NCBI GenBank assembly: GCA_905202055.1
Contig: CAJKQK010000001.1
Span: 1-64,000, forward strand
Origin: an uncultured Oxalobacter sp.
Lineage (GTDB): Bacteria; Pseudomonadota; Gammaproteobacteria; Burkholderiales; Burkholderiaceae_D
Direction of reading: 5' to 3'
Length of the DNA: 64,000 nucleotides
The notes under the pieces were generated by a model. That model had not been told where the DNA came from. It worked only from the letters and a program-made list of their open reading frames with translations, and searched no databases. Position 1 is the stretch's first letter. Each line of letters begins with the position of its first letter. Below are positions 17,368 through 26,143 of the stretch, in pieces. The translations under genes were made by a program, and so were the position numbers.

Positions 17368-18733
17368 AAAAATTGACGACGGTTTTGACGAACTGGTCAG
17401 CGACCTTCAGCACACGCTGACGTATCAGACAGAAGCCTCCGGATATGATCCAAAAGCGGAACATCCTTTCGGGGAACATATGTCGGAAGCCCTGAACGCT
17501 TTTCTCGATATGGCAAGGGGACATGGTTTCATTACCCGAAATATCGACAATATGGTGGCTTATATCGATACGTCGGATGACCGGTCATTGCCACTTTACG
17601 GACTCATGTGCCATCTGGACGTCGTTCCGGCGGGCGACCGGGCAAAATGGATTCACCCTCCCTATGGGGGTGTCGCGGAAAACGGCCGGATTTACGGACG
17701 GGGCAGTCTTGACGACAAGGGGCCCGCGGTTGTGGCGCTTTATGCCATGAAAGCGGTGCGGGATTCAAAAAACCTGAGGTGCCGTTTCCGCCTGATTGTC
17801 GGGCTCGATGAGGAAACGGGGGCTTTCCGCTGCATGAAGCGTTACCTGAAAACGGAAGAAATCCCGCTGTACAGTTTTTCGCCGGATGGGGCTTTTCCTC
17901 TGATCAATGCGGAAAAAGGAATTCTGCGGCTGACGATTGAAAAACATTTCGATGAAACGGAAAGCAAGAGCGACAGGACGATTGAGCGCATCTCCGGAGG
18001 TGTTCGGACGAATATCATTCCTGATGCGGCGTCTGCGGTTCTGAAAGGTGAATTTTCCCATCATGCGGCGGAGGGCATCGAGTTCGAAGGGGACAGGATT
18101 GTGGCGAAGGGTAAGGCGGCGCATGTCAAATATCCCGACAAGGGGGACAACGCGATTTTGAAGCTGCTGGCCTATATTGCCTCGCTTGATATCGACACGC
18201 CGCTTGGGGGTTATGTTCGCGATCTTCATACCCTTTTTCCGGGAGAATACGATGGAAAATCGCTTCAGATCGCTGCGGAAGACGGGATTTCCGGCAGTCT
18301 TTTCTGCTCGCTTTCCATTATCGGGGCGGATGAGAAGCAGTGTGTTCTCAAGATCGATATCCGGCATCCGGTGACGGTTAAAGGGGACGGGATTGTCGGC
18401 AAGCTGAAAACCGTGTTTGGTGTTTTCGGTGCCACTGTCCGGGTCGATAGCCGTAACGAACCGCTTTACATGCCTGAAACCGATCCTTTTGTCCGTCTCC
18501 TGCTGGATTCGTATGCCTCGGTGACCGGGGATGAAGGAAAGCCCCTGTATACGGCAGGCGGAACGTATTGCCGCGATATGCCCAATTCCGTGTCTTTCGG
18601 CATCGTCTTTCCGGGGGAAGAACCCGTGGCGCATATGGCGAACGAATATGTGAATGTAAATTCCTTGCGGAAGGCGGCTCATATTTATGCCGAAGCGCTG
18701 GATCGACTCGACGGGCTTTGCAGGGACAAATGA
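17360..18733 (+). CDS. M20 metallodipeptidase, PepV/Sapep-like
   Basis: A 457-residue di-zinc peptidase. Metal and catalytic residues line up with PepV: His85 and Asp87 in CHLDVVPAGD, Asp118 in GRGSLDDKG, and Glu151-Glu152 in LDEETG. The C-terminal GGTYCRDMPNS loop is also PepV-like. PepV enzymes remove N-terminal residues from dipeptides. At the end of a sulfur-type operon a Cys-containing dipeptide or S-conjugate is an attractive substrate, but that is inference. It overlaps the ligase gene by eight bases. Weak hairpins follow (18765-18783). Confidence 0.88.
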   Translation: MHKKIDDGFDELVSDLQHTLTYQTEASGYDPKAEHPFGEHMSEALNAFLDMARGHGFITRNIDNMVAYIDTSDDRSLPLYGLMCHLDVVPAGDRAKWIHPPYGGVAENGRIYGRGSLDDKGPAVVALYAMKAVRDSKNLRCRFRLIVGLDEETGAFRCMKRYLKTEEIPLYSFSPDGAFPLINAEKGILRLTIEKHFDETESKSDRTIERISGGVRTNIIPDAASAVLKGEFSHHAAEGIEFEGDRIVAKGKAAHVKYPDKGDNAILKLLAYIASLDIDTPLGGYVRDLHTLFPGEYDGKSLQIAAEDGISGSLFCSLSIIGADEKQCVLKIDIRHPVTVKGDGIVGKLKTVFGVFGATVRVDSRNEPLYMPETDPFVRLLLDSYASVTGDEGKPLYTAGGTYCRDMPNSVSFGIVFPGEEPVAHMANEYVNVNSLRKAAHIYAEALDRLDGLCRDK

Positions 18734-18846
18734 CACTTTTCCCGTTTCACGGGTTGCCCGTTTGTACTGGAAATCATTCCAGTTCGTGAGTAGTGTTTTT
18801 TTATTTTTTCGGCATTGCCGATCTGTTTTTTCTTATGGAGAATTTC

Positions 18847-19953
18847 ATGAATATCAAAAAAGTCGCCCTGGTCGCTCTCGGGCTTTCCACTTCTGTCGCC
18901 TATGCCCAAAGTAATGTGACGCTGTATGGTGTCGTCGATATCGGTTATATCAAGGAAACCGGACGCGACATCAGAATGGGAGATAACGATAACAACCGTC
19001 TGGGTTTCCGGGGAGTCGAAGATCTCGGCAATGGATGGAAAGCCATTTTCAATGTGGAAAGACGGTTTGACCTGAATGACGGTACGCCTGGCAATTCGAA
19101 TACAGCCAGTTACAAGGGATCCAAAAACGCAAAACAGAAGGACTGGGACGGCGCGACGTTTGTCGGGCTGGCCAGCGAGAAGTGGGGACAGGTTCAGCTG
19201 GGGCGTGTAAATGAATTGTCAACGGAAACCATCCGGAAATTCGACCCGTTCAACCAGATCGGTATTGGTGCACAGATTTACAGCGTCCAGCGTAATGCCC
19301 GTATCGACAATACCATCCGCTATAACAGCCCATCCTGGAGTGGATTAACGTTCGGCGCCAGCTATTCTCTGGGCGGCAATACCAGGGGAGAGAATGCCAT
19401 TGCACCTTCCCTCTCGGGTGCGGACAATGATGGTTACGGCATCAACCTTTCGTACAACAACGGGCCGTTTTCCTCGACAGCCAACTGGAGCCGTGTCGCC
19501 GATTCGAATGATTCGTCTGTCTGGAATATCGGGCTGGCGTATAAAATCCTGCCCGATCTCAGACTTTCCGCTTCTTATGAAGACACCAACAGCAAGGGCT
19601 GGAAAGGAGGCAATGGGGCGGCAGCCGGTACAACCGCCAATCCTGACGGCTATTCCAGTGCACTGAAAGCAAGGGAAAAGAATTTGCTGGTGGGGCTTGG
19701 CTGGAATGTCGGCCCCGGCAGGCTGGACGGTTCCGTTCAGTACAATCGCCTGAAAGATACGTCATTTTTGACGGATGCGGCGGATTCTTATAAATATTCG
19801 GTCGGTTATACCTATTTCCTTTCAAAAAGGACTTCCCTTTACGGATTCCTCGCCTATACGGATTACGGCGACAAGGATACGGGCAATTTCTACAGTGGCC
19901 TGAAACGGGATAGCGTAACGGGTGTTCAGCTGGGCATGACGCATAAATTTTAA
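18847..19953 (+). CDS. Outer-membrane porin (Porin_4 family)
   Basis: A 368-residue 16-strand-type betaproteobacterial porin. The signal peptide is MNIKKVALVALGLSTSVAYA, then QSNVTLYGVVDIGY. The protein ends in the terminal strand GVQLGMTHKF with its C-terminal phenylalanine. It forms a trimeric diffusion channel in the outer membrane. The start at 18847 is chosen for its signal peptide and the GGAG upstream. It has extra loop residues (ASYKGSKNAKQ) compared with the four relatives at 50-56 kb. It lies alone after the sulfur-type operon. Confidence 0.93.
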   Translation: MNIKKVALVALGLSTSVAYAQSNVTLYGVVDIGYIKETGRDIRMGDNDNNRLGFRGVEDLGNGWKAIFNVERRFDLNDGTPGNSNTASYKGSKNAKQKDWDGATFVGLASEKWGQVQLGRVNELSTETIRKFDPFNQIGIGAQIYSVQRNARIDNTIRYNSPSWSGLTFGASYSLGGNTRGENAIAPSLSGADNDGYGINLSYNNGPFSSTANWSRVADSNDSSVWNIGLAYKILPDLRLSASYEDTNSKGWKGGNGAAAGTTANPDGYSSALKAREKNLLVGLGWNVGPGRLDGSVQYNRLKDTSFLTDAADSYKYSVGYTYFLSKRTSLYGFLAYTDYGDKDTGNFYSGLKRDSVTGVQLGMTHKF

Positions 19954-20207
19954 TTGAAGGGATCGTTCATCCGGAAGGTGGATGATCCTGACATGGATAC
20001 AGGAATCCGGCTTTTTCCCTGATTCCGTTCTTTACAGGGCGGTGCAGGCAGAAAGCCGGATTTTTATTCGTCCAACCCGTGAGGAAAGACAGGGGCACCG
20101 GGATGAATCTGTCTTCTTATAGGGTAGAATTAAAAGCGATTCTGTCAAGGCGGTCACATTTCGGCGACGCTTTATTGATACAACAAGATGAACGGGCGGA
20201 GAGAACA

Positions 20208-20732
20208 ATGGAAACATGGATGATTGTATGGGCCGTTGTGCTGGCGACATTGATAATGGTTGTTTTCGGCGCTGTCAGGAAATGGTTCCGGAAAAGCAAG
20301 ATCGTCAATGAGGTCAGGGAGGGTGTTGCCTCCGTCCGGAATTTCCGGGAAAAGTATCCCACGACAGCGGAATACGAAGCCGCCATCAACAGGGAGCTGT
20401 TGAACCAGGGCGCCGAAGTGACCCTCCTGAAACAGGTGCTGAAAGACAATTACCAGACGACGATTGCACAAACGCATAAATCGGCAGAAGACCCGGCCCA
20501 TTTTGTCGATCGCTGGCTTTTTTCCGTCGCCGCACCGAAACGGTGGGATTTCATCGAGGGTATCCTGCCGTATTATTTTCAGGTAGTGCAGGTGGCGCTC
20601 GCCCGGAACATTCGCCCTACTCCTGTCATCAACCGGTGTGGGGGGATGGCATCGTTTATCCAGATGGTCGAATCGGAGTATATCCGCGGCACTTCTCCCG
20701 AAGAGCTCGTCAGTAGTCGTTTCAAAGCGTGA
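20208..20732 (+). CDS. Membrane-anchored protein of unknown function
   Basis: A 174-residue protein with one N-terminal membrane helix (MIVWAVVLATLIMVVF) followed by basic residues and a soluble, mostly helical domain (KIVNEVREGVASVRNFREK; later WLFSVAAPKRWDFIEGILPYY). GGAGAG precedes the ATG at 20208; the longer frame from 20079 lacks support. The topology predicts a cytoplasmic C-terminal domain. No family recognised. Confidence 0.65.
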   Translation: METWMIVWAVVLATLIMVVFGAVRKWFRKSKIVNEVREGVASVRNFREKYPTTAEYEAAINRELLNQGAEVTLLKQVLKDNYQTTIAQTHKSAEDPAHFVDRWLFSVAAPKRWDFIEGILPYYFQVVQVALARNIRPTPVINRCGGMASFIQMVESEYIRGTSPEELVSSRFKA

Positions 20733-20831
20733 TATTTTTGGTAATATCAAATATTTATGCCTTATCCCGATACCGGAGAGCAATGTCCGGTACAATGAAC
20801 GTTTGTCCAATCCCATTGAACAGGAATAATC

Positions 20832-21602
20832 ATGGCCAATCAGGAAGAACCAATAAAAGTGACGGATGATTTCAAACAGTGCTGGCAGGCAGCAGGTCGC
20901 CATCTGCAAAGTCAGGTCGACGGCGGACTGACCTGGATGCGGGCGTCACTGGATGAACCGTTTATGGAACATCTGTCTTTCAGACTCGGTAACCAGCTGT
21001 TTTTCGTTCGTGTCACAGACGCCAGCGGTGAACTGAAAATACCCGGTACAGATGAAAATCTGATGAAAATCGCCGAGGGTTGCAAAGGCCATGCCTGTAT
21101 CATGCCGATGAAGTTCGCTTTCGGAAACTGGCTTCCGGCAGAAAAGGGCTGGGGCCTTTTGTCCGCTGTAGATAACAAGCCTGTGAATCCGCCTGATCTG
21201 GTGACAGATGAAAAAATCGAACTGACGGACTGGGAGTTGCACGACTTCGGTGTTCAGGTCGTTCGCCAGAATCTGATGCATGAAGGGGAACATATCGCGG
21301 GATGGGTCAGCAATCCCGAATTGCAGCCTTCCGTGTGGATCAGTACCGAAGAGTTTCCGCAATGGGTCGTTGTACAGGCCGTCCGCTGGCCAGCGGAAGC
21401 GAAAATTCCGGATAACATCAAGGATATTGAAAAGGCTTATGCCTCCAGGGAAGCCAGGGGTAACTTTGCTTATGTCACTTTCGCCAACGGGAACCAGAAT
21501 GTGAATGAACCGTTGAAGGAAGGTGAAAAACCATTGCCTATCTATCGGGGCGACAAGGTTTATATCAGCTATTCCGGTTTGCTGAGCACGGAAAACGACT
21601 GA
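20832..21602 (+). CDS. Conserved-looking cytoplasmic protein of unknown function
   Basis: A 256-residue acidic protein without signal peptide or membrane segment. It has an aromatic-rich core (WELHDFGVQVVRQNLM) and ends in KVYISYSGLLSTEND. It is preceded by CAGGAATAATC. A strong terminator follows at 21622. No family recognised. Confidence 0.7.
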   Translation: MANQEEPIKVTDDFKQCWQAAGRHLQSQVDGGLTWMRASLDEPFMEHLSFRLGNQLFFVRVTDASGELKIPGTDENLMKIAEGCKGHACIMPMKFAFGNWLPAEKGWGLLSAVDNKPVNPPDLVTDEKIELTDWELHDFGVQVVRQNLMHEGEHIAGWVSNPELQPSVWISTEEFPQWVVVQAVRWPAEAKIPDNIKDIEKAYASREARGNFAYVTFANGNQNVNEPLKEGEKPLPIYRGDKVYISYSGLLSTEND

Positions 21603-21621
21603 TATTTTCCGGCCTGTTTTG

Positions 21622-21652
21622 AAAAACCTCCCGTTCGAACGGGAGGTTTTTT
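21622..21652 (+). terminator. Intrinsic terminator
   Basis: AAAAACCTCCCG and CGGGAGGTTTTT arms around TTCGAA with a T tail. Confidence 0.93.
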
Positions 21653-21778
21653 ATGTGCATGCGATTTTCACCGGTTTTTTACCTGCCTCATCCGGAAGGG
21701 ATTTCCATTGTATTCATCTTCTTCTTTCAGACTCTTTTGCAGTTTCAGGGGAATCCTTTTTGTGTTGCATAAAGAAAA

Positions 21779-21823
21779 CACTGTTTTTATTTACAGTATG
21801 ATATACTGGATACATAAACAGTA
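21779..21823 (+). promoter_or_regulatory. Tandem LexA (SOS) boxes
   Basis: Box 1 at 21779-21798 is CACTGTTTTTATTTACAGTA (CTGT-N8-ACAG). Box 2 at 21804-21823 is TACTGGATACATAAACAGTA, one mismatch from CTGT-N8-ACAG. They are 25 bp apart centre to centre and lie just before a ribosome site and a 32-codon gene. Confidence 0.85.
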
Positions 21824-21840
21824 CAAAAGGAGAATGCAAA

Positions 21841-21939
21841 ATGAAAAACCTTGTTTCCGAAATGATGGATGCACTAATCTTTATCGCTTCGATTGTTGTG
21901 GTCATTGCCTGTTCCCGGTTTCCCCTGAATGTCATGTAA
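21841..21939 (+). CDS. SOS-controlled 32-residue membrane peptide (TisB-like in layout)
   Basis: A small frame encoding a peptide with an acidic amphipathic start, one hydrophobic segment (ALIFIASIVVVIACS) and a short tail (RFPLNVM). AGGAG at 21828-21832 is eight bases from the ATG. Tandem LexA boxes at 21779-21823 sit where LexA would block the promoter. The combination of tight SOS control and a tiny single-span peptide resembles E. coli TisB, which depolarises the membrane and promotes persistence; sequence similarity is not evident. No antisense RNA partner was identified. A second frame from 21834 overlaps but is less protein-like. Confidence 0.65.
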   Translation: MKNLVSEMMDALIFIASIVVVIACSRFPLNVM

Positions 21940-22135
21940 GTCCGTGATGATGGCGTTAGCGGTACCTGTTTTACGGGCTGCTGCAAAGCCGGTATTTTAT
22001 GGGGACGAAGTTGACCCTGTACAGCGGGGGGCGGGGCAGTCAAACCGTCTTTCATGTTTTTCCATGTGGATTTTATTTTCGTGATCCGTTTTCGTTTATG
22101 ATGGATAAATGATTTCCAAACGGTCGGAGAAGGTC

Positions 22136-22468
22136 ATGGATGTTTGCGTTATTTTTTATCCCGGCGGGTATTCACAGTTACAGGGCGCCGATGACGGCGA
22201 CGACTTTTGCCATGTGTATGACAATCCGGGCAATCTTGCCAAAGATGTTTCACGTCTGTTGTGTGGCGATAATGCGATAGGCTGGTATGGGAACGATCCG
22301 GATGCCTGGCTGGATCCGGAGGCGACGGGAGGAATACGCTTTGTGTCGGGGCAGGCTTTGCCGGCGTTTGTGGCCGGGCTGGAAGCGGGAAAAGTCGATG
22401 TCGATTCCCTCTGGGACAACGAAGCCGCTTTTTACACGGCACTCCTGTCTGAAAGATCGGGCTGGTGA
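22136..22468 (+). CDS. Small protein of unknown function
   Basis: A 110-residue acidic protein (CVIFYPGGYSQLQGADDGDD at its start; later DNAIGWYGNDPDAW). GGAGAAGG lies before the ATG at 22136; an upstream ATG at 22109 lacks this. No signal peptide or membrane segment. A terminator follows at 22531. No family recognised. Confidence 0.6.
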   Translation: MDVCVIFYPGGYSQLQGADDGDDFCHVYDNPGNLAKDVSRLLCGDNAIGWYGNDPDAWLDPEATGGIRFVSGQALPAFVAGLEAGKVDVDSLWDNEAAFYTALLSERSGW

Positions 22469-22530
22469 ATGGGACATGGAAAGCCGTTTTTCAGGGATAT
22501 ATCCGGTTTGCGGCCGTTTCAGGACATGTT

Positions 22531-22569
22531 AAAAAGGCAGTGCGAAAGAGATTTCGCACTGCCTTTTTT
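22531..22569. terminator. Bidirectional terminator
   Basis: AAAAAGGCAGTGCGAAA and TTTCGCACTGCCTTTTTT arms serve both the forward gene ending at 22468 and pepD ending at 22585 on the reverse strand. Confidence 0.93.
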
Positions 22570-22584
22570 CATGAGTTTGTCTTT

Positions 22585-24048
22585 TCAGGCCTTGGCTATC
22601 GCTTTGAGCAGGACTTGCAATAGTTGCCAGGATTTTTCAACAGTATCGATTTCAACGGATTCGCCCGGCGCATGCGGGCTGTGAATGGTCGGGCCAAAGG
22701 AGATCATGTCCAGTTCGGGATATTTTGATTTCAGGAGGCCGCATTCCAGCCCGGCATGGATGATGTGCGTTGCCGGGTCGCTTCCGAATTCATGATTGTA
22801 AATCTGGCGGCACAGGGCCAGCAGGGGGGAATTCAGGTCCGGAGCCCATCCCGGGTAGGCGTTTTCCCGTCTCGGCTGGATGCCGGAAAGCATGAAGAGG
22901 CTGGTGATTTCCTCTGTCAGGGCATTGCATGCGCTATCGATTGTCGAGCGGACCATGAACGTACAGGTGCCGGTATCCGGTTGCAAGTCGATCGTGCCGA
23001 GATTGCTGGAGGTTTCCGGCGAGCAGGTTCCGGCTGTCATGCGCCAGACGCCATATGGGGCAGCATTCAGGGAAAGCAGCCAGACACGCTGGTCGAATGA
23101 GGACATGATCTGGTCTGCGGAAGTGGTGTTCCATTTGATCCGGATGTCTTCGTCAACACCGGCCAGTTCCTGCCGGATGCGGTTTTGCCATTGTTGCAAC
23201 AGCCCGCTGACGGAAATCATGTTCTGTTCCTGAATGCCGATGACGGCAGAGGCTTCGCGGGGAATGGCATTTCTGGCCGTGCCACCGGTGAATGTGGACA
23301 GGGAAAGCGGAAATTGCCTGTCCAGCGAACATAAAATGCGCGTCAAGAGCTTGATGGCGTTGCCACGGCCTTCGTGGATATTGATGCCGGAATGGCCGCC
23401 ACGCAATCCGCTGATATCGATTTTCAGGGCTTTCCATGCAGTCGGGAAAGGCTCGGCATGCCCGGTACGCTGGACGATGACGTCGGCGCCTCCGGCACAG
23501 CCGAGGCAGAAGTCACCCCATGTTTCACTGTCCAGATTCAGCAGGATTTTTCCATCAAGGACGTTTTTTTCCAGTTTGTTGGCACCGCCCATGCCTTCTT
23601 CCTCATCAACAGTCAGGAGGGCTTCCAGAGGGCCGTGTATGAGCGTTTTGTCTTCGAAGGCGGCCAGTATCAGCGCGACGCCGATACCGTTGTCTGCACC
23701 GAGGGTCGTGTTTTCGGCAAGGACAAGATTGTCGCGGACGACGGCCTTGATCGGGTCTTTCGAGAAATCGTGTCCGACGCCCTGGTTTTTCTGGCAGACC
23801 ATATCCAGATGCGCCTGCAGGATGACGCCGGGGGCGTTTTCACATCCGGGGCTTGCGGGTTTTTTGATGATGAGGTTTCCGCCCTGGTCGATCCGGTTTT
23901 CCAGTCCCTGGCTGCTTGCCCACTGTTTCAGAAAATCCCGGATGGCTTCTTCGTGTTTGGATTGTCTGGGAATGCGGCACAGTTCGGCAAAGTGTTTCCA
24001 GACGGAAGCCGGTTTGAGATCCCTGAAAGGATATTCCTCTGAATTCAT
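22585..24048 (-). CDS. pepD: Aminoacyl-histidine dipeptidase (PepD, M20)
   Basis: A 487-residue cytosolic di-zinc dipeptidase (carnosinase-type, broad Xaa-His and dipeptide hydrolysis). It has AHLDMV (His80, Asp82), TLGADNGIGVA, VDEEEGMGG and the ISGLRGGHSGINIHEGRGNA lid-domain segment of PepD. Length agrees with E. coli PepD (485). The start at 24048 (MNSEEYPFRDLKP...) fits the family N-terminus and has GGGGAT upstream; the 24093 ATG would add 15 residues. It is not closely related to the other M20 enzyme at 17360. Confidence 0.93.
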   Translation of the reverse strand: MNSEEYPFRDLKPASVWKHFAELCRIPRQSKHEEAIRDFLKQWASSQGLENRIDQGGNLIIKKPASPGCENAPGVILQAHLDMVCQKNQGVGHDFSKDPIKAVVRDNLVLAENTTLGADNGIGVALILAAFEDKTLIHGPLEALLTVDEEEGMGGANKLEKNVLDGKILLNLDSETWGDFCLGCAGGADVIVQRTGHAEPFPTAWKALKIDISGLRGGHSGINIHEGRGNAIKLLTRILCSLDRQFPLSLSTFTGGTARNAIPREASAVIGIQEQNMISVSGLLQQWQNRIRQELAGVDEDIRIKWNTTSADQIMSSFDQRVWLLSLNAAPYGVWRMTAGTCSPETSSNLGTIDLQPDTGTCTFMVRSTIDSACNALTEEITSLFMLSGIQPRRENAYPGWAPDLNSPLLALCRQIYNHEFGSDPATHIIHAGLECGLLKSKYPELDMISFGPTIHSPHAPGESVEIDTVEKSWQLLQVLLKAIAKA

Positions 24049-24180
24049 GATGTTGATCCCCGGAAAAAATACGGTTTTATGAAATAAGTCCATGATACCA
24101 ACTTCATCGGCCCCCGGCAGTTTCTTTTCACGCGATTGTTGAGGCGGATCGGGCGACGGGTGAGTTTCATGTCCGTTTTC

Positions 24181-24211
24181 TCCCTGTGGAATATGCTATA
24201 TTCCACAGGGA
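24181..24211 (+). promoter_or_regulatory. Perfect hairpin overlapping the ribosome site of the MscS-type gene
   Basis: A 14-bp perfect inverted repeat, TCCCTGTGGAATAT and ATATTCCACAGGGA, with a three-base loop. Its 3' arm contains CAGGGA, the only Shine-Dalgarno candidate, three to nine bases before the start codons at 24215 and 24221. Confidence 0.7.
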
Positions 24212-24214
24212 TTG

Positions 24215-25552
24215 ATGAATATGGATACAGGTTTTTTTATGGCATCTCTGATTGAACAATATCTGGCTTTTTTCGACGGTTCACCTTTCATGTACACGAT
24301 GGCGGCAGTGGCGCTGCTGGTCGTTTTGTCGGCGATCCTGAATTTTGTCGTCAAGAAAATATTGCTCAGGCTGGTCAACCGGGCGTTGCGTTTGACGCCG
24401 GCAGCCAATATCGGTGACAACCTGATTGAAAAAGTCATTGCCAGGCTTGCCAATATCGTCCCCGCTCTTGTGTTCACGCGGGGCGTTTTCTGGATTCCGA
24501 ATTTGCCCGAGGGGCTTGCCTCTTTCATCCGGAACGTTGCGGCTTCGTTCATCATCCTGACGTTCGCGATGGCTATCGGTGCGGCACTGAATGTCGTTCA
24601 GGCGATTTACAACCAGCGTCCGATTGCGGTCAACAGGCCGATCAAGGGATATATCCAGTTGTTGAAACTGGGCCTTTATCTGATTACCGCCATTCTCATG
24701 ATTGCAACGCTGATCGAAAAATCGCCGATTCTTCTGCTGTCCGGCCTTGGTGCGATGGCGGCTGTCCTGATGCTGGTTTTTCAGGATACGCTCCTGTCCC
24801 TGGTGGCCAGTATCCAGATTTCCGCCAACGGGATGGTCAGGGTAGGTGACTGGATCGAAATGCCCAATCAGAATGCGGACGGGGAGGTGATCGATATCGC
24901 CTTGCATACGGTCAAGATCCGGAACTGGGACAGGACGATCACGACGCTGCCGACCAGAAAACTGATTACCGATCCGTTCAAGAACTGGCGCGGCATGCAG
25001 GAATCGGGCGGCCGCCGGATCAAGCGTTCCATTTATATCGACCAGACCAGCATTCACTTCATGACGGATGAGGAACTGAAAAATGTCCATCGTATCCGTT
25101 TGCTTCAGGATTATCTGGCGGGCAAGGAAAAGGAACTGGACGAGTGGAACAGTCGGCTGGACGATGCCGGTAACGCCTTTGCCAATTATCGCCGGATGAC
25201 CAATATCGGGACTTTCCGCATTTACGTTGAACGATATCTGCAGAACCATGCCAATATCGTCCAGAATGCCACCGTGCTTGTCCGGCAGCTTGATCCGGGT
25301 GCCAACGGCTTGCCGATCGAGATATATTGTTTTACCAATACAACGGTCTGGAACGATTATGAAGCCATCCAGTCCGGTATTTTCGATCATCTTTATTCAA
25401 TCCTGCCCCGTTTCGGCCTGTATCCCTATCAGCAGCCGAGCGGACGTGATTTCCAGAAAATACGGGTTCTGGAAAATGTGTCGGAAACGGTCTTGAAAAA
25501 TGATGCCATCGTATTGGGCAAGGTTCCCGAAACGCAGGAGAAGGCCGGATGA
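24215..25552 (+). CDS. Mechanosensitive channel, YbdG/MscS family
   Basis: A 445-residue inner-membrane protein. N-terminal spans run to about residue 190; the pore-lining helix and MscS beta domain include SPILLLSGLGAMAAVLMLVF, FQDTLLSLVASIQI and RVGDWIEMPNQNADGEV, then TTLPTRKLITDPFKNW. The long C-terminal soluble domain is that of the miniconductance YbdG group. It opens on membrane tension to release solutes after hypo-osmotic shock. Starts at 24215, 24221 or 24239 are all possible. A perfect hairpin occludes the likely ribosome site. ATGA overlap with the next gene. Confidence 0.9.
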   Translation: MNMDTGFFMASLIEQYLAFFDGSPFMYTMAAVALLVVLSAILNFVVKKILLRLVNRALRLTPAANIGDNLIEKVIARLANIVPALVFTRGVFWIPNLPEGLASFIRNVAASFIILTFAMAIGAALNVVQAIYNQRPIAVNRPIKGYIQLLKLGLYLITAILMIATLIEKSPILLLSGLGAMAAVLMLVFQDTLLSLVASIQISANGMVRVGDWIEMPNQNADGEVIDIALHTVKIRNWDRTITTLPTRKLITDPFKNWRGMQESGGRRIKRSIYIDQTSIHFMTDEELKNVHRIRLLQDYLAGKEKELDEWNSRLDDAGNAFANYRRMTNIGTFRIYVERYLQNHANIVQNATVLVRQLDPGANGLPIEIYCFTNTTVWNDYEAIQSGIFDHLYSILPRFGLYPYQQPSGRDFQKIRVLENVSETVLKNDAIVLGKVPETQEKAG

Positions 25553-25902
25553 TTGATGATCGGTTGCTGGCAGAAAAACTGCAGCGGTTTTCAACTGACA
25601 GGGATTGGGATCAGTTCCACACTCCAAAAAACATCGCGTCCGCCTTGTCTGTCGAGGCTTCGGAATTGCTGGAGATTTTTCAGTGGACACGGGGACAGCA
25701 TGGGTGGCAGGAAATCGATGAGGATACGGCTGTCAGAACGCATGTCGAGGAAGAAGTGGCCGATATCCTGCTGTACCTGATCCGTTTTGCCTCACTCGCC
25801 AATATCGATCTTCAACAGGCTGCACTGAAAAAGATAGCGAAAAATGCGATGAAATACCCGGTTGCCCGTTCAAAAGGCTCTGACAAAAAATATAACGAAT
25901 GA
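25549..25902 (+). CDS. MazG-like nucleotide pyrophosphohydrolase (RS21-C6 type)
   Basis: A 117-residue all-alpha NTP pyrophosphatase. The metal-binding signature is present as EASELLEIFQW around residue 37 and EEEVADILLYLIRF around residue 67. Relatives hydrolyse dCTP or modified dNTPs to monophosphates and keep the nucleotide pool clean. It is translationally coupled (ATGA) to the channel gene, with no obvious functional link. Confidence 0.9.
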   Translation: MIDDRLLAEKLQRFSTDRDWDQFHTPKNIASALSVEASELLEIFQWTRGQHGWQEIDEDTAVRTHVEEEVADILLYLIRFASLANIDLQQAALKKIAKNAMKYPVARSKGSDKKYNE

Positions 25903-26143
25903 GACGACCGCTGGCAGGTGGGGGATGACGCCATTTCAGATTCCGCCCGTTGGCATTGCGCTGGTGGATTACCTGAATATATTCCGAATGGTTGACGGAT
26001 TCTTTCGGAAAAAGACCTGAAATGAGACAAAATTGGACTTTTCTCGCATGTAACTAATGAGTTGGTGGTCCTTGCTTGTTCACGGGTGCCGGTTTCGTTC
26101 ATTATTATGATTATCCTCCCTTTAACGGAAAGCATGGTCGAGT

